Part shown: positions 1 through 9,570 of the stretch, piece by piece
Layout of the letters: the number at the start of each line of letters is the position of its first letter
How positions within the stretch are numbered: position 1 is the stretch's first letter
Assembly: GCF_039880525.1 (NCBI RefSeq)
Contig: NZ_CP156989.1
Location: 1,922,001-1,986,000 of the forward strand
Reading direction: 5' to 3'
Source of the DNA: Agrococcus sp. ProA11
GTDB lineage: Bacteria; Actinomycetota; Actinomycetes; Actinomycetales; Microbacteriaceae
DNA: 64,000 nt
Notes under the pieces: generated by a model
Database searches by the model: none
The model's input: only the letters and a program-made list of their open reading frames with translations
What the model was told of the DNA's origin: nothing
Position numbers and translations under genes: made by a program

Positions 1-200
1 TGGGCGTCGATGCCGCCGGGGATGACGTACTTGCCGGTCGCGTCGATGACGCGGTCGACCGATCGTGCGAGGTCGACGCCGAGCAGCTCGCTGCCGGGCT
101 GGAGCACCGCGCGGATCGTCTCGCCGTCGACGAGCACGTCGGCGAGCGAGCGGCCGGTGGCGGTCACGACGGTGCCGCCGCGGATGAGGGTCGTGGTCAT
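1..200 (-). CDS. Dihydropyrimidinase (D-hydantoinase), N-terminal part, cut by window edge
   Basis: Only the first 66 codons are inside the window; the gene runs off the left edge. The ATG is the reverse complement of 198-200. The visible part has the amidohydrolase opening of hydantoinases: RGGTVVTATG, a small beta-sandwich, then VIPGGIDA, which in the family directly precedes the metal-binding HxH motif (off the window). Known role: hydrolytic ring opening of dihydrouracil and dihydrothymine to N-carbamoyl-beta-amino acids, in the cytosol. It starts 9 nt after the stop of the nitrilase-family gene upstream, whose likely reaction is the next step, so the two are probably co-transcribed. Allantoinase or another cyclic amidohydrolase is possible from so short a piece. 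Confidence 0.85.
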   Translation of the reverse strand, partial: MTTTLIRGGTVVTATGRSLADVLVDGETIRAVLQPGSELLGVDLARSVDRVIDATGKYVIPGGIDA

Positions 201-209
201 CGGTCGCCC

Positions 210-1058
210 CTACGGCTGCGCGATCCGGGTGTAGGAGTCGGGCCGGCGATCGCGATAGAACTGCCAGTCGTCGCGCATCTGGCGCACGAGATCCATGTCG
301 AGGTCGCGCACCAGCAGCTCCTCTTCAGTCGCCGAACCGCGCTCGCCGACGAAGTTGCCGCGCGGGTCGATCACCTGGCTGGTGCCGTAGAAGTCGACCG
401 CGAGCTCGCCGTACTCGTTGTCCTCCCGGCCGACGCGGTTGGGCTGCAGCACGAAGTAGCCGTTGGCGACCGCCGCGGCGGGCCCCTCCACCTCCCACAG
501 CCGGTTGGACAGGCCTGGCTTCGTGGCGTTGGGGTTGAAGACCATGTGCGCACCGGCGAGCCCGAGCTCGCGCCAGCCCTCGGGGAAGTGCCGGTCGTAG
601 CAGATGTACAGCCCCACCTTGCCGACGGCGGTCTCGAAGACCGGGTAGCCGAGGTTGCCGGGCCGGAAGTAGAACTTCTCCCAGAAGCGGTCGAGGTGCG
701 GCAGGTGGTGCTTGCGGTAGGTGCCGAGGATCGATCCGTCGGCATCGACCACGACCGCCGAGTTGTAGTAGACGCCGGTCTGCTCCTCCTCGTAGATCGG
801 GAGGATCGTGACCATGCCGAGCTCCTTCGCGAGCGCCGCGAAGCGCTGCACGGTGGGGCCGTCGGCGGGCTCGGCGTAGTCGTAGTACTGCTTGTCCTGC
901 GTGATGCCGAAGTAGGGGCCGTAGAAGAGCTCCTGGAAGCACATGACCTGCGCGCCCTGCTCGGCGGCCTGGCGCTGGAAGGCCTCGTGCCGGTCGAGCA
1001 TCGACGCCTTGTCGCCCGTCCAGGTGGTCTGAGAGATCGCTGCTCGCACCGTCGTCAT
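210..1058 (-). CDS. Nitrilase-family amidohydrolase, probable beta-ureidopropionase
   Basis: 282 residues, carbon-nitrogen hydrolase fold. The Glu-Lys-Cys triad is visible as E43 (FQELFYGPYF), K116 (YRKHHLPH) and C153 (YICYDRHFPEGW). The C-terminal part, with NPNAT and NRVG signatures, resembles beta-ureidopropionase (N-carbamoyl-beta-alanine amidohydrolase), which releases beta-alanine, CO2 and ammonia. Placement next to dihydropyrimidinase supports a role in reductive pyrimidine catabolism. I chose the ATG at 1056-1058 because GAGGA lies 4 nt upstream and family members begin here; an upstream in-frame ATG would add 11 unlike residues. N-carbamoylputrescine or N-carbamoyl-D-amino acid hydrolase are alternatives by sequence alone. 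Confidence 0.85.
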   Translation of the reverse strand: MTTVRAAISQTTWTGDKASMLDRHEAFQRQAAEQGAQVMCFQELFYGPYFGITQDKQYYDYAEPADGPTVQRFAALAKELGMVTILPIYEEEQTGVYYNSAVVVDADGSILGTYRKHHLPHLDRFWEKFYFRPGNLGYPVFETAVGKVGLYICYDRHFPEGWRELGLAGAHMVFNPNATKPGLSNRLWEVEGPAAAVANGYFVLQPNRVGREDNEYGELAVDFYGTSQVIDPRGNFVGERGSATEEELLVRDLDMDLVRQMRDDWQFYRDRRPDSYTRIAQP

Positions 1059-1143
1059 GCTGTCCTCAACTTCCTCGTCGCGGCCCGGCACTCGCCGGGG
1101 GGCCAGTCAACCTCAGACCGTCGCCAAGCGATAGGGGCAGCGG

Positions 1144-1149
1144 TAGCAT
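1144..1149 (+). promoter_or_regulatory. Candidate -10 (TAGCAT) of the F420-0-type transporter/cofD operon
   Basis: TAGCAT fits TANNNT. Transcription would begin near 1156, after the first possible GTG start (1151), so translation must begin further down. No convincing -35 is seen. Confidence 0.4.
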
Positions 1150-1225
1150 CGTGGTGCGCCGGGCATCACCTCCGCGCGCGAACCAGCTTCTCCACGTTCG
1201 CGTCAGCATGCCCAGGAGTCACCAG

Positions 1226-2205
1226 ATGCCCGCACTCGCCACCCGGCGCCGCACCGCCACCGTCGCAGCGATCGGCGCGCTCGCGCTCATGCTCGCCGGC
1301 TGCTCGACCGAGCCGCTGGTGGACCCGGGTGCCACGACGAGGCCGACGGCGGCCATCGACGACTGCGGCGTCGCCGTGACCGCGCTGGCGCAGCCCGCCG
1401 AGCGCATCGTGGCGATCAAGTCGACCGCCGCCGAGCTGGTGGTGGCGCTCGGCCTCGGCGACGCGCTGGTCTCGACCGCCTTCCTCGACGGGCCGCTCGC
1501 CGCGGCCGACGGCGCCGAGCTCGACGCGCCGACGATCGAGGGCATGCCCTCGCGCGAGGCCGTGCTGGCGCTCGAACCGGATGCCGTGGTGGCGGGGTGG
1601 GAATCGGCCTTCGCCCCAGAAGCGGTCGGCGATCGCGAGCAGCTGCAGCAGCTGGGCGTGCAGACGTGGGTCTCCCCCGCCGCCTGCTGGTCGACCGACG
1701 TGCCCGCGCTGACCTGGGATGCGCTCTTCGACGAGTTCGGCGACGCGGGTGCCGCGCTCGGCGTGCCGGAGGCGGGCGCGACGCTCGCGCAGGAGCAGCG
1801 CGATGCGCTGGCGGCGATCGAGCCGGCCGAGACCTCGGCGACGGCGCTCTGGTACTCGTCCGGCGAGGACGCGCCGTACGTCGGCGCGGGCTCCGGCGCC
1901 CCGCAGCTCGTGCTGGAGGCGGCGGGGCTGGCGAACGTGGCGGGCGACATCGACGAGACGTGGACGACGATGTCGTGGGAGGCGCTCGCGGCGAGCGACC
2001 CCGACGTGATCGTGCTGGTGGACGCCCCCTGGCACACGGCCGCGTCGAAGATCGATCGGCTGCGGGCGAATGCGGCCACGGCGCAGCTGGAGGCCGTGCA
2101 GCAGGAGCGATTCGTGGTCGTGCCGTTCCCGACCGCCGAAGCCGGCGTCGGCACGGTCGACGCGGTGCAGCTCGTCGCCGATGGCGCGCGATCGATGGAT
2201 CTCGA

Positions 2206-2209
<4 letters not shown>
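1226..2209 (+). CDS. Putative F420-0-type ABC transporter, substrate-binding lipoprotein
   Basis: 327 residues. The N-terminus has basic residues, a hydrophobic stretch and the lipobox LAGC, so it is predicted to be a lipid-anchored extracytoplasmic receptor. The rest is a FecB/BtuF-like periplasmic-binding fold (type III). It is first in a tightly overlapping set (receptor, FecCD-type permease, ATPase, cofD), the arrangement for which curated models use the name putative F420-0 ABC transporter; the true ligand is unproven and could be another deazaflavin or a siderophore/corrinoid. Start chosen at ATG 1226 because AGGAG at 1213-1217 lies 8 nt upstream; ATG 1208 and GTG 1151 are less likely. 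The stop overlaps the next start (ATGA). Confidence 0.8.
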
Positions 2210-3344
<1,135 letters not shown>

Positions 3345-3348
<4 letters not shown>

Positions 3349-4199
3349 GCGGGCTCGCGGTGTCCGGCCTCAGCGTCAGCGTGCGCGGCCGCACCCTCGT
3401 CGACGACGTCAGCTGGAACGCGCCTGCGGGGCAGATCACCGCGCTCGTCGGCCCGAACGGGGCCGGCAAGTCGACGATGCTGCGGGCGATCGCCGGCGTC
3501 GTCCCCGAGCGCGCCACCCTCGCCGGCAGCGTGCTCCTGGACGGCGAGCGGCTCGACACCATGGCTGCACGTCGGCGGGCGCGCAGGATCGCGCTCGTCG
3601 AGCAGCTCACCGACCCGGTGCCGCAGCTCATCGCTCGCGAGGCTGTCCGCCTCGGCCGCACGCCGCACCATCGCATGCTGGGCTTCGCGCTCGGCGACGA
3701 CCGGCTGGTCGAGGCCGCCCTGGCCGACGCGGGGGCGACGGCCCTCGCCGATCGCCGCCTGGGCGAGCTCTCCGGCGGCGAGCTGCAGCGCGTGCACCTC
3801 GCGCGTGCACTCGCGCAGCAGGCCACATCCGCTCCCCACCCCGCGCGGGCCGCGCTGCTGCTGGACGAGCCCACCAACCACCTCGACGTCGCCTGGCAGC
3901 TCGACCTGCTCGACCTCATCCGTCGCATCGCCGTCGACCGGCCCGTCGTGCTGACGGTGCACGACCTCGCGCTCGCCGCCACCCACGCCGATCGCGTGGT
4001 GCTCGTCGATCGCGGCAGCGTGGTCGCGGAGGGCACGCCGGATGCCGTGTTGACGCCCGAGCGCATCCGTCGCGTGTACGGCGTGGAGGCGACGATCGAC
4101 GCCGACCCCGCCGGGGTCGCGATCCGCTATCGCAGGCTGGACCACAGCGCAGCAGCCGCGCACGATGGGAGCACGCAGATGAGGAGGCAGGGCTCGTGA
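3345..4199 (+). CDS. Putative F420-0-type ABC transporter, ATP-binding protein
   Basis: 284 residues, a FepC/BtuD-like ATPase with all nucleotide-binding motifs: Walker A GPNGAGKST, signature LSGGE, Walker B ALLLDEPTNHLD and the switch His in LTVHD. GTG start overlaps the permease stop (GTGA); the stop overlaps cofD (ATG at 4196), so all four genes are translationally coupled. It energises import of the ligand bound by the lipoprotein. Linkage to cofD ties the substrate to F420 metabolism by genome context rather than by any sequence feature of the ATPase. Confidence 0.88.
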
Positions 4200-5245
4200 A
4201 GATCACCGTGCTAGCAGGCGGCGTCGGCGGCGCCAGGTTCACGCTGGGGCTGCGCGAAGCGCTCGCCGCCGCTCGTGGGGAGGCGGCGAGCGCCTCCGAC
4301 GGCAGAAGTGTCACTAACGGCTCGCATGACGCCACTTTCAGCGCCGATAGCGACAAGTCTGCGGACGACCAGATCACCGTCGTCGCGAACGTCGGCGACG
4401 ACATGTGGCTGGCGGGCGTGAAGGTGTGCCCGGATCTCGACTCGCTCATGTACGCGCTCGCAGGCGTCAACGACGATGAGCGCGGGTGGGGCCGCGCGAG
4501 CGAGAGCGAGCGGGTGGCGGGCGAGCTGACCGCCTACGGCGTGGGCTGGCCGTGGTTCACCCTCGGCGACCTCGACCTCGGCACCCACCTGGCACGCACC
4601 TCGCTGCTGCGCGACGGAGCGACGCTCACGGATGCCACCGCGCGGCTCTCCGCCCGCTGGCAGCTCGGCGCGACGCTGCTGCCGGTCACGAACGACGAGG
4701 TGCCGACGCACGTGGTCACCGACGAGGGCATCCTGCACTTCGAGGAGTGGTGGGTGCGCACCCGCGCGCAGGCGCCCGCCACGCGCTTCGTGCAGCACGG
4801 CGTCGAGCGCGCCCGCATCTCGCACGCGGCGCAGGCGGCGATCCACGACGCGGACGTGCTGCTCATCGCACCGTCGAACCCGGTGGTCTCGATCGGCACG
4901 ATCCTCGGCATCCCCGGCGTGCGCGACGCGCTGCGCACTGCATCGGCGCCGATCGTCGGCGTCTCCCCGATCATCGGCGGCCGGGCGCTGCGCGGCATGG
5001 CCGCGACGTGCCTGCGCGTCATCGGCGTCGATGCGGATGCCGCTGCGGTCGCGGAGCACTACGGCGCTCGGTCGCGCGGCGGGCTGCTGGACGGCTGGCT
5101 CGTCGCCGAGGAGGACGCGGCGGGTGTGGAGGGCATCCGCGGCCTCGGCATGCGCGCGGAGGCCCGGCCGCTGCTGCTGACGCCCGGCGGCCCGGCCGCG
5201 CAGGTGGCGCGGGATGCGCTCGCGCTCGCGCAGTCGCTGGCGTAG
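4196..5245 (+). CDS. cofD: 2-phospho-L-lactate (phosphoenolpyruvate) transferase, F420 biosynthesis
   Basis: 349 residues; CofD/FbiA. It joins the phospho-lactyl or phosphoenolpyruvyl moiety from the CofC product to the deazaflavin Fo to give (dehydro-)F420-0. Family motifs: N-terminal VLAGGVGGARF, then NVGDDMWLAGVKVCPDLDS, ERGWG and TLGDLDLGTH. Between the first two motifs lies an atypical stretch, about residues 36-62, rich in Ser, Asp and Thr and encoded by visibly AT-richer DNA (4306-4368); most homologs have only a short loop here. Start at ATG 4196 overlaps the ATPase stop. Last gene of the plus-strand operon; followed by dispersed repeats rather than a clear terminator. Confidence 0.9.
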   Translation: MKITVLAGGVGGARFTLGLREALAAARGEAASASDGRSVTNGSHDATFSADSDKSADDQITVVANVGDDMWLAGVKVCPDLDSLMYALAGVNDDERGWGRASESERVAGELTAYGVGWPWFTLGDLDLGTHLARTSLLRDGATLTDATARLSARWQLGATLLPVTNDEVPTHVVTDEGILHFEEWWVRTRAQAPATRFVQHGVERARISHAAQAAIHDADVLLIAPSNPVVSIGTILGIPGVRDALRTASAPIVGVSPIIGGRALRGMAATCLRVIGVDADAAAVAEHYGARSRGGLLDGWLVAEEDAAGVEGIRGLGMRAEARPLLLTPGGPAAQVARDALALAQSLA

Positions 5246-5269
5246 CTCGGCGCGGGCAGAGGGCTCCGA

Positions 5270-5364
5270 TCTCGTGACGCGCGCGTGCTCCGCACGCCCG
5301 CTCCTCGATCTACGGTCTGCTCGTAGGTCGAGGAGGCGGCGGCGAAGCCGCTGCCGTCACGAGA
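5270..5364. repeat. Dispersed intergenic repeat, full copy (locus A)
   Basis: Outer inverted repeat TCTCGTGAC (5270-5278) / GTCACGAGA (5356-5364); inner inverted repeat CTCCTCGATCTAC (5301-5313) / GTAGGTCGAGGAG (5323-5335) with one G:U. The same unit recurs at 21528-21624 and in partial copies elsewhere. Confidence 0.8.
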
Positions 5365-5387
5365 CCGGAACCCGCGCCGCCTCCGGC

Positions 5388-5444
5388 CTCGTGACGCACG
5401 CGTGCTGCGCACGCCCGCTCCTCGATCTTCGGTCCGCGCGCCGG
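5388..5444. repeat. Dispersed intergenic repeat, left-half copy
   Basis: Begins CTCGTGACGCACGCGTG and runs through GCTCCTCGATCTTCGG, then ends at the cofC stop without a right half. It sits between the convergent cofD and cofC genes. Confidence 0.7.
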
Positions 5445-6050
5445 TCAGGCCGCGAGCGACGCCTGGACGAGCACGGCCTCGGTGTGCTCACCGACGCCGA
5501 GATCGATCGCGATGTGCAGATCGGCGAGCTCGTCGACGTCGACGCGCAGTCCCGAATCCGGCGGCACGGCCAGTTCGATGTGCCCGGCCCGGCGATGGAG
5601 CTCCGCGGAGCCCGGGCCGAAGTGCGGCCGCAGCGCATCGGGCCGCAGCGCGGCGAGCAGCGTCGTGCCGGTCGCGATCGCGTCGGGCACGTAGGAGCGC
5701 TGCTCGCGCGCTGCGAGCTCGAGGGCGGCATCCAGCGCCTCGGGCGTGAGTGCGGGGAGGTCACCGAGCATGACGGCGGTGGGCTGCTCCGGTGCGAGCG
5801 TCGCCACGCCCGCCTGGATCGCCGCGTGCAGGCCGTGCGCGGGGTCGTCGACGACCTCGATGCCGGCCAGGTCGCGGGTGACGTCGGGATCGCCCGTGAC
5901 GACCACGACGCGGTCGACGGATGCGCTGGCGCAGGCGGCGGCGATGGTGTCGCGGGCGAACGCCACCGCGAGCGCCGCCCTGGCGTCGCCCGCGTCGAGG
6001 CGCGACTTGCCGACCGAGCCCTTGACGGGGATCACGATCGACCACAGCAT
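5445..6050 (-). CDS. cofC: 2-phospho-L-lactate (phosphoenolpyruvate) guanylyltransferase
   Basis: 201 residues; CofC/FbiD. It activates phospholactate or PEP with GTP to give the guanylated donor used by CofD. The nucleotidyltransferase A fold opens with WSIVIPVKG and KSRL; VMLGDLPAL carries the metal-binding Asp, and GTTLLAA and FGPGS close the active site. Convergent with cofD, not in its operon. Start at ATG 6048-6050 fits the family N-terminus and lies 7 nt after a TAGGCT -10, so the transcript is probably leaderless; the frame stays open upstream but would begin before the promoter. Confidence 0.9.
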   Translation of the reverse strand: MLWSIVIPVKGSVGKSRLDAGDARAALAVAFARDTIAAACASASVDRVVVVTGDPDVTRDLAGIEVVDDPAHGLHAAIQAGVATLAPEQPTAVMLGDLPALTPEALDAALELAAREQRSYVPDAIATGTTLLAALRPDALRPHFGPGSAELHRRAGHIELAVPPDSGLRVDVDELADLHIAIDLGVGEHTEAVLVQASLAA

Positions 6051-6057
6051 GCCGACC

Positions 6058-6063
6058 AGCCTA
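6058..6063 (-). promoter_or_regulatory. -10 hexamer TAGGCT for leaderless cofC
   Basis: TAGGCT on the minus strand, 7 nt before the ATG at 6050; fits the TANNNT-N6/7-start pattern seen at many genes here. Confidence 0.6.
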
Positions 6064-6157
6064 CGTCGATCGAGATGCCCCGTCGTGCCACGAGCGATCG
6101 GCCGGGGCTGCGGCTCGCCGGCCGAGCTCCCGGTGGCAGCGATCAGGCGGCAAGCGC

Positions 6158-8422
6158 TCAGCGGTCCTGCGGCGCGACCACCCCGAGCAGGCTGGGCGGC
6201 AGCGCTGCCGCGAGCAGCCTGCGCCACCAGGGCGCCGCAGCCGCGAGCGCCCGCCGCACGGCGCGCACGTCGTCGTCCACCGCTCCGCGCTCGCGCGCAC
6301 CCGCGTCGAACACCGCCCGTTCGGCCGCCAGCCTGACGCGGTCGGCGGCGCGCTCGGCATCGGCAGGCACCCGCGTCGCGATCGTCGCCTGCAGCTCACC
6401 GGGGGTCGCGGATGCCGGCAGCCTGGTGCCGAGATCGGCGAGCGTCGCGCGCAGCTCGAGCCAACCGCCCGGCGGACCGCGGCGCAGCCGCTGCGCTCGC
6501 TGCGCCGCCCGCACGATCGCCGGCAGCAGCAGCAGGAGGATGACGCCGAGCACGGTCAGGACCGCACGCACGAGCGCGGGATCGAGCACCACGCCGGCAT
6601 CGCCGCCGGGCGCCGCGCCGCCGCTCGGGGTGGGCGCGGCCGGGGTGGCGGACGGGGAGTCGCTCGGAGCCGCGGTCTCGGTCGGCGACGGAGTCTCGGC
6701 GGGCTCCGGCGTCTCGGTCGGCTCGGGCTCGGGGCTCTGCGTGACCTGGGCGCCTTCGGGGCTCGCGGTCCCGGTGCCTGCGCCCGGCGTCGTCTCCACG
6801 CGCACCCAGCCGGCCCCGTCGATCCAGGCCTCTGCCCACGCGTGCATCTCGTTGGTCGAGACCGCCCAGCCGCCCGCGATGGGGCTGCCGGGCAGGAAGC
6901 CGACGACCACTCGGGCCGGCACCCCGGCGCCGCGCAGCAGCCCGGCGCTCGCGCTGGCGTAGTGCACGCAGTAGCCGCTGCGCGTCTCGAGGAACCCTTC
7001 CAGCGCCGCCCAGCCGTCGCCGCTCGCCCCGGCGAACCCCGGCAGGTCGAGCTGCTCGGAGTAGTTCCAGAGCCCGTCGGTCATGTAGTCGTGCACGGCG
7101 TTGACGCGCTGCATCGCGGTCATGTCCGGGTCAACGAGCGCCGCCCCCTGCGCGGCGATCGCCGACGCCGCCTCCGGCATCGCGAGGTACGGATCGTGGC
7201 CGCTCGAGCCGCTGGTCTCCGCGATCGCGTCCAGACCCGGCGACCGCGAACCGAGCGCCGTGTACTCGAGCCCGTCGGTCTCGACGTCGGCGCTGATGCG
7301 CAGCGCGTCGTTCGCCTGATCCCAGCTCGAGCCCGCGGGCGCCCGCACGCCGCTCACGCGCTCCGGCGTCGGCAGGCTGAGCGCGCGCACGTCGGCCATC
7401 CGGACCGTCATCTGCATGCCGGCGCCACGATCGGCGCCCTCGACGAGCACCTCCGGGCTGCCCGTCTCCGGCGCCGTCGCCTCGAAGCCGTCCTCGCCCG
7501 CGAGCGGGAGCGTCATGAGGCGCGTGACGGTCGGCTCGCCGTCTGTGGTGGAGTAGCTGAACACGGGTCGGTCAGCGGGCCGGCGCAGCTGGTCGCCCAG
7601 GTCGATGTCGGCATCCAGCACCGGCGTCGCGGGCGTGAACAGCTCCTCGATCGTCGGCAGGTCGACCGCCGTCTCGCGCGGCGACGGCGCCAGCAGCGGC
7701 ACCGCCGCAGAGAGCACCGCCGCCACGGCCACGAGCGCGAGCGGCGCGACCCAGCCGCGGCCGGCGGCGACGCGCTCATCGATCGCGGGAGCGACGAGCA
7801 CCAGCGCGGCAGCGATCACACCGGGGAGCGCGTGCCACCAGGGCACGTCGATGCGGAACGCGATCGGCAGCACGAGCGGCGCTGCCGCCGCGATGATCGC
7901 GAGCGCCGGAACGCGCAGCGCGTGGCCGAGCACGTCGACCAGCAGCGCGAGCGCGATCGCTGCCGTGACCACCGCGGCGAGCACGGCGCCGGTGGCATCG
8001 ATGGGCGTCGACACCGCCCAGGCGATGTCGACGATGCCGCGGTTGAGCGCCGCGAGCGTCGCGCCGAGCGACTCCGGGGTCGGCACGATGCCGAGCACCG
8101 CCGTGTCGTCAGCGGTCATGGCAGTCACCCAGGCGACACCGACGAGCGCCGCGGCGAGCGTGCCCAGCAGCGCCCCCACCGAGCGCGCCAGCGCGGCCGC
8201 GAGCGCCATCGATCCGACCGCGACCAGCACCGGCAGCAGCCATGCCTGCCCGAGCACCGAGATCGTCGACCAGAGCCAGGCGACCGGCAGCAGCGCGAGC
8301 GCGAGCGTCTCCACCACTCCCGCGCGGTCACGGCGCCGCGGATGCGCGGCGTCCGGCTCTGCGCCGGGATGCTCCCGGGCAGCGGTGCCGGCCTCCGTCA
8401 GCCGCGCACCCGGGGCGGTCAC
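6158..8422 (-). CDS. Transglutaminase-like membrane protein (DUF3488/TgpA type)
   Basis: 754 residues. Several membrane helices occupy roughly residues 35-270, then an external transglutaminase-like domain with the Cys motif RSGYCVHYASA and His motif NEMHAWAEAW; the third catalytic position reads VETTPG where family members usually have Asp (DPTP), a Glu for Asp change. A Pro/Thr/Glu-rich linker and one more helix (VLTVLGVILLLLLPAIV) lead to a cytosolic tail. Start GTG at 8420-8422 overlaps the DUF58 stop (GTGA). This gene, DUF58 and moxR form a widespread trio thought to act on cell-envelope or secreted proteins; the specific substrate is unknown. Confidence 0.85.
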   Translation of the reverse strand: MTAPGARLTEAGTAAREHPGAEPDAAHPRRRDRAGVVETLALALLPVAWLWSTISVLGQAWLLPVLVAVGSMALAAALARSVGALLGTLAAALVGVAWVTAMTADDTAVLGIVPTPESLGATLAALNRGIVDIAWAVSTPIDATGAVLAAVVTAAIALALLVDVLGHALRVPALAIIAAAAPLVLPIAFRIDVPWWHALPGVIAAALVLVAPAIDERVAAGRGWVAPLALVAVAAVLSAAVPLLAPSPRETAVDLPTIEELFTPATPVLDADIDLGDQLRRPADRPVFSYSTTDGEPTVTRLMTLPLAGEDGFEATAPETGSPEVLVEGADRGAGMQMTVRMADVRALSLPTPERVSGVRAPAGSSWDQANDALRISADVETDGLEYTALGSRSPGLDAIAETSGSSGHDPYLAMPEAASAIAAQGAALVDPDMTAMQRVNAVHDYMTDGLWNYSEQLDLPGFAGASGDGWAALEGFLETRSGYCVHYASASAGLLRGAGVPARVVVGFLPGSPIAGGWAVSTNEMHAWAEAWIDGAGWVRVETTPGAGTGTASPEGAQVTQSPEPEPTETPEPAETPSPTETAAPSDSPSATPAAPTPSGGAAPGGDAGVVLDPALVRAVLTVLGVILLLLLPAIVRAAQRAQRLRRGPPGGWLELRATLADLGTRLPASATPGELQATIATRVPADAERAADRVRLAAERAVFDAGARERGAVDDDVRAVRRALAAAAPWWRRLLAAALPPSLLGVVAPQDR

Positions 8423-9570
8423 GACAGCTCCCGAACGGGGCCGACCCGGTCGATCCATCGATTGACGCGCACGCGCGAGCCGGGTGGCACGCGGCGCGGC
8501 GCGGCATCGCGCGCGGCGACCAGCCAGAGCGTCGAGCCGGGCGGCAGCGTCCACGCCTCCGGCGCCGACTCCTCCAGCGCGACCACGTGCGCGGGGACGC
8601 CGTCGCGCGGCGACGGCACCTCCGGCGCCGCGGCCTCCATGGATGCGAATGCCGCGAGCGCCGCGCGCAGGTCGCGCCAGTCGGCGCGCAGGATGCTCGG
8701 CTCGCCGGTCTCCCGCACCACCACGGTGCGCTCGTGGCTGGCCAGTGCTCGGATGAGGGAGCAGGCGGCGCGGGCGAGGCGATCCTGCGCGTCGCGATCG
8801 GCGCCCGCGGCTGCCGCCGTGTCCACCACCACCACGTCGTCATCGCGCGCCGGGTTCGCCTCCTGCCGCACCATCAGCTGGCCCCGCTTCGCGGACTGGC
8901 GCCAGTGCACCCGCCGCTGCGGGTCGCCGGTGCGCCATTCGCGCACCATCGCATCCACGCTGTCGGCCGTGCGCGACTGCGCGAGCCGCCCCTCCTCGCG
9001 CGCGGCGCGCAGGGTCGACGGGCTGAGCCGGAGCACCTCGGGCCCCGCCACCAGGCTCGCTCGCGGGTCGACCGTGCGGGTGGATCGCATGACCCGGAAC
9101 GGGTCGAGCGCGGTCACGTCGACCGGGGCGAGCCGCCAGCGGCCTCGCGGATGCCCGCCGAGATCCACCTCGGCGCGTCCTGCCGCATCGAGCTCGCCAT
9201 CGAGGAGCACGGTGCGCTCCGTGCCCGGCATCCAGGTCGACCACGTGGCACCCGCGTGCCGACGGTCGCCCACGATGACGAGCGACGCCTCCTCCCACTC
9301 CTCCACGACCCCGGGCAGCGCCAGCCGCACGGCACCGACGGCACCGAGCGCCCACCAGGCGCCCAGCAGCACGACCGCGAAGCAGAGCGCGGCGGGCAGC
9401 AGGATGACGGCCTGCCGCTCCCAGTAGGCGGCGACCACCAGCAGCAGGCCGACCAGCAGCAGGCTCCCGCCGCGGGCCGTGAGCCGCACGCGCGTCGTGC
9501 CGGCGCCCGCCTGCGGCTCCGTGCGCGCGGCCGAGCCCGATCGCGGTCGCGTGCGCTCGCCTGCGGCCAT
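8419..9570 (-). CDS. DUF58 domain membrane protein
   Basis: 383 residues. A basic N-terminus precedes two hydrophobic helices (about 30-75), then the DUF58 region with GDPQRRVHWRQSAKRGQLMVR, the hallmark of the family (von Willebrand A-like, MoxR-associated). ATG 9568-9570 overlaps the moxR stop (ATGA) and its stop overlaps the transglutaminase GTG. Members of this family work with MoxR ATPases, probably as their client or adaptor, near the membrane. No enzymatic residues can be assigned from sequence. Confidence 0.85.
   Translation of the reverse strand: MAAGERTRPRSGSAARTEPQAGAGTTRVRLTARGGSLLLVGLLLVVAAYWERQAVILLPAALCFAVVLLGAWWALGAVGAVRLALPGVVEEWEEASLVIVGDRRHAGATWSTWMPGTERTVLLDGELDAAGRAEVDLGGHPRGRWRLAPVDVTALDPFRVMRSTRTVDPRASLVAGPEVLRLSPSTLRAAREEGRLAQSRTADSVDAMVREWRTGDPQRRVHWRQSAKRGQLMVRQEANPARDDDVVVVDTAAAAGADRDAQDRLARAACSLIRALASHERTVVVRETGEPSILRADWRDLRAALAAFASMEAAAPEVPSPRDGVPAHVVALEESAPEAWTLPPGSTLWLVAARDAAPRRVPPGSRVRVNRWIDRVGPVRELS

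Noticed and set aside
1151-1225. Longer N-terminus for the F420-0-type receptor from GTG 1151
   Set aside because: It would start before the likely transcription start and push the signal peptide 25 residues inside.
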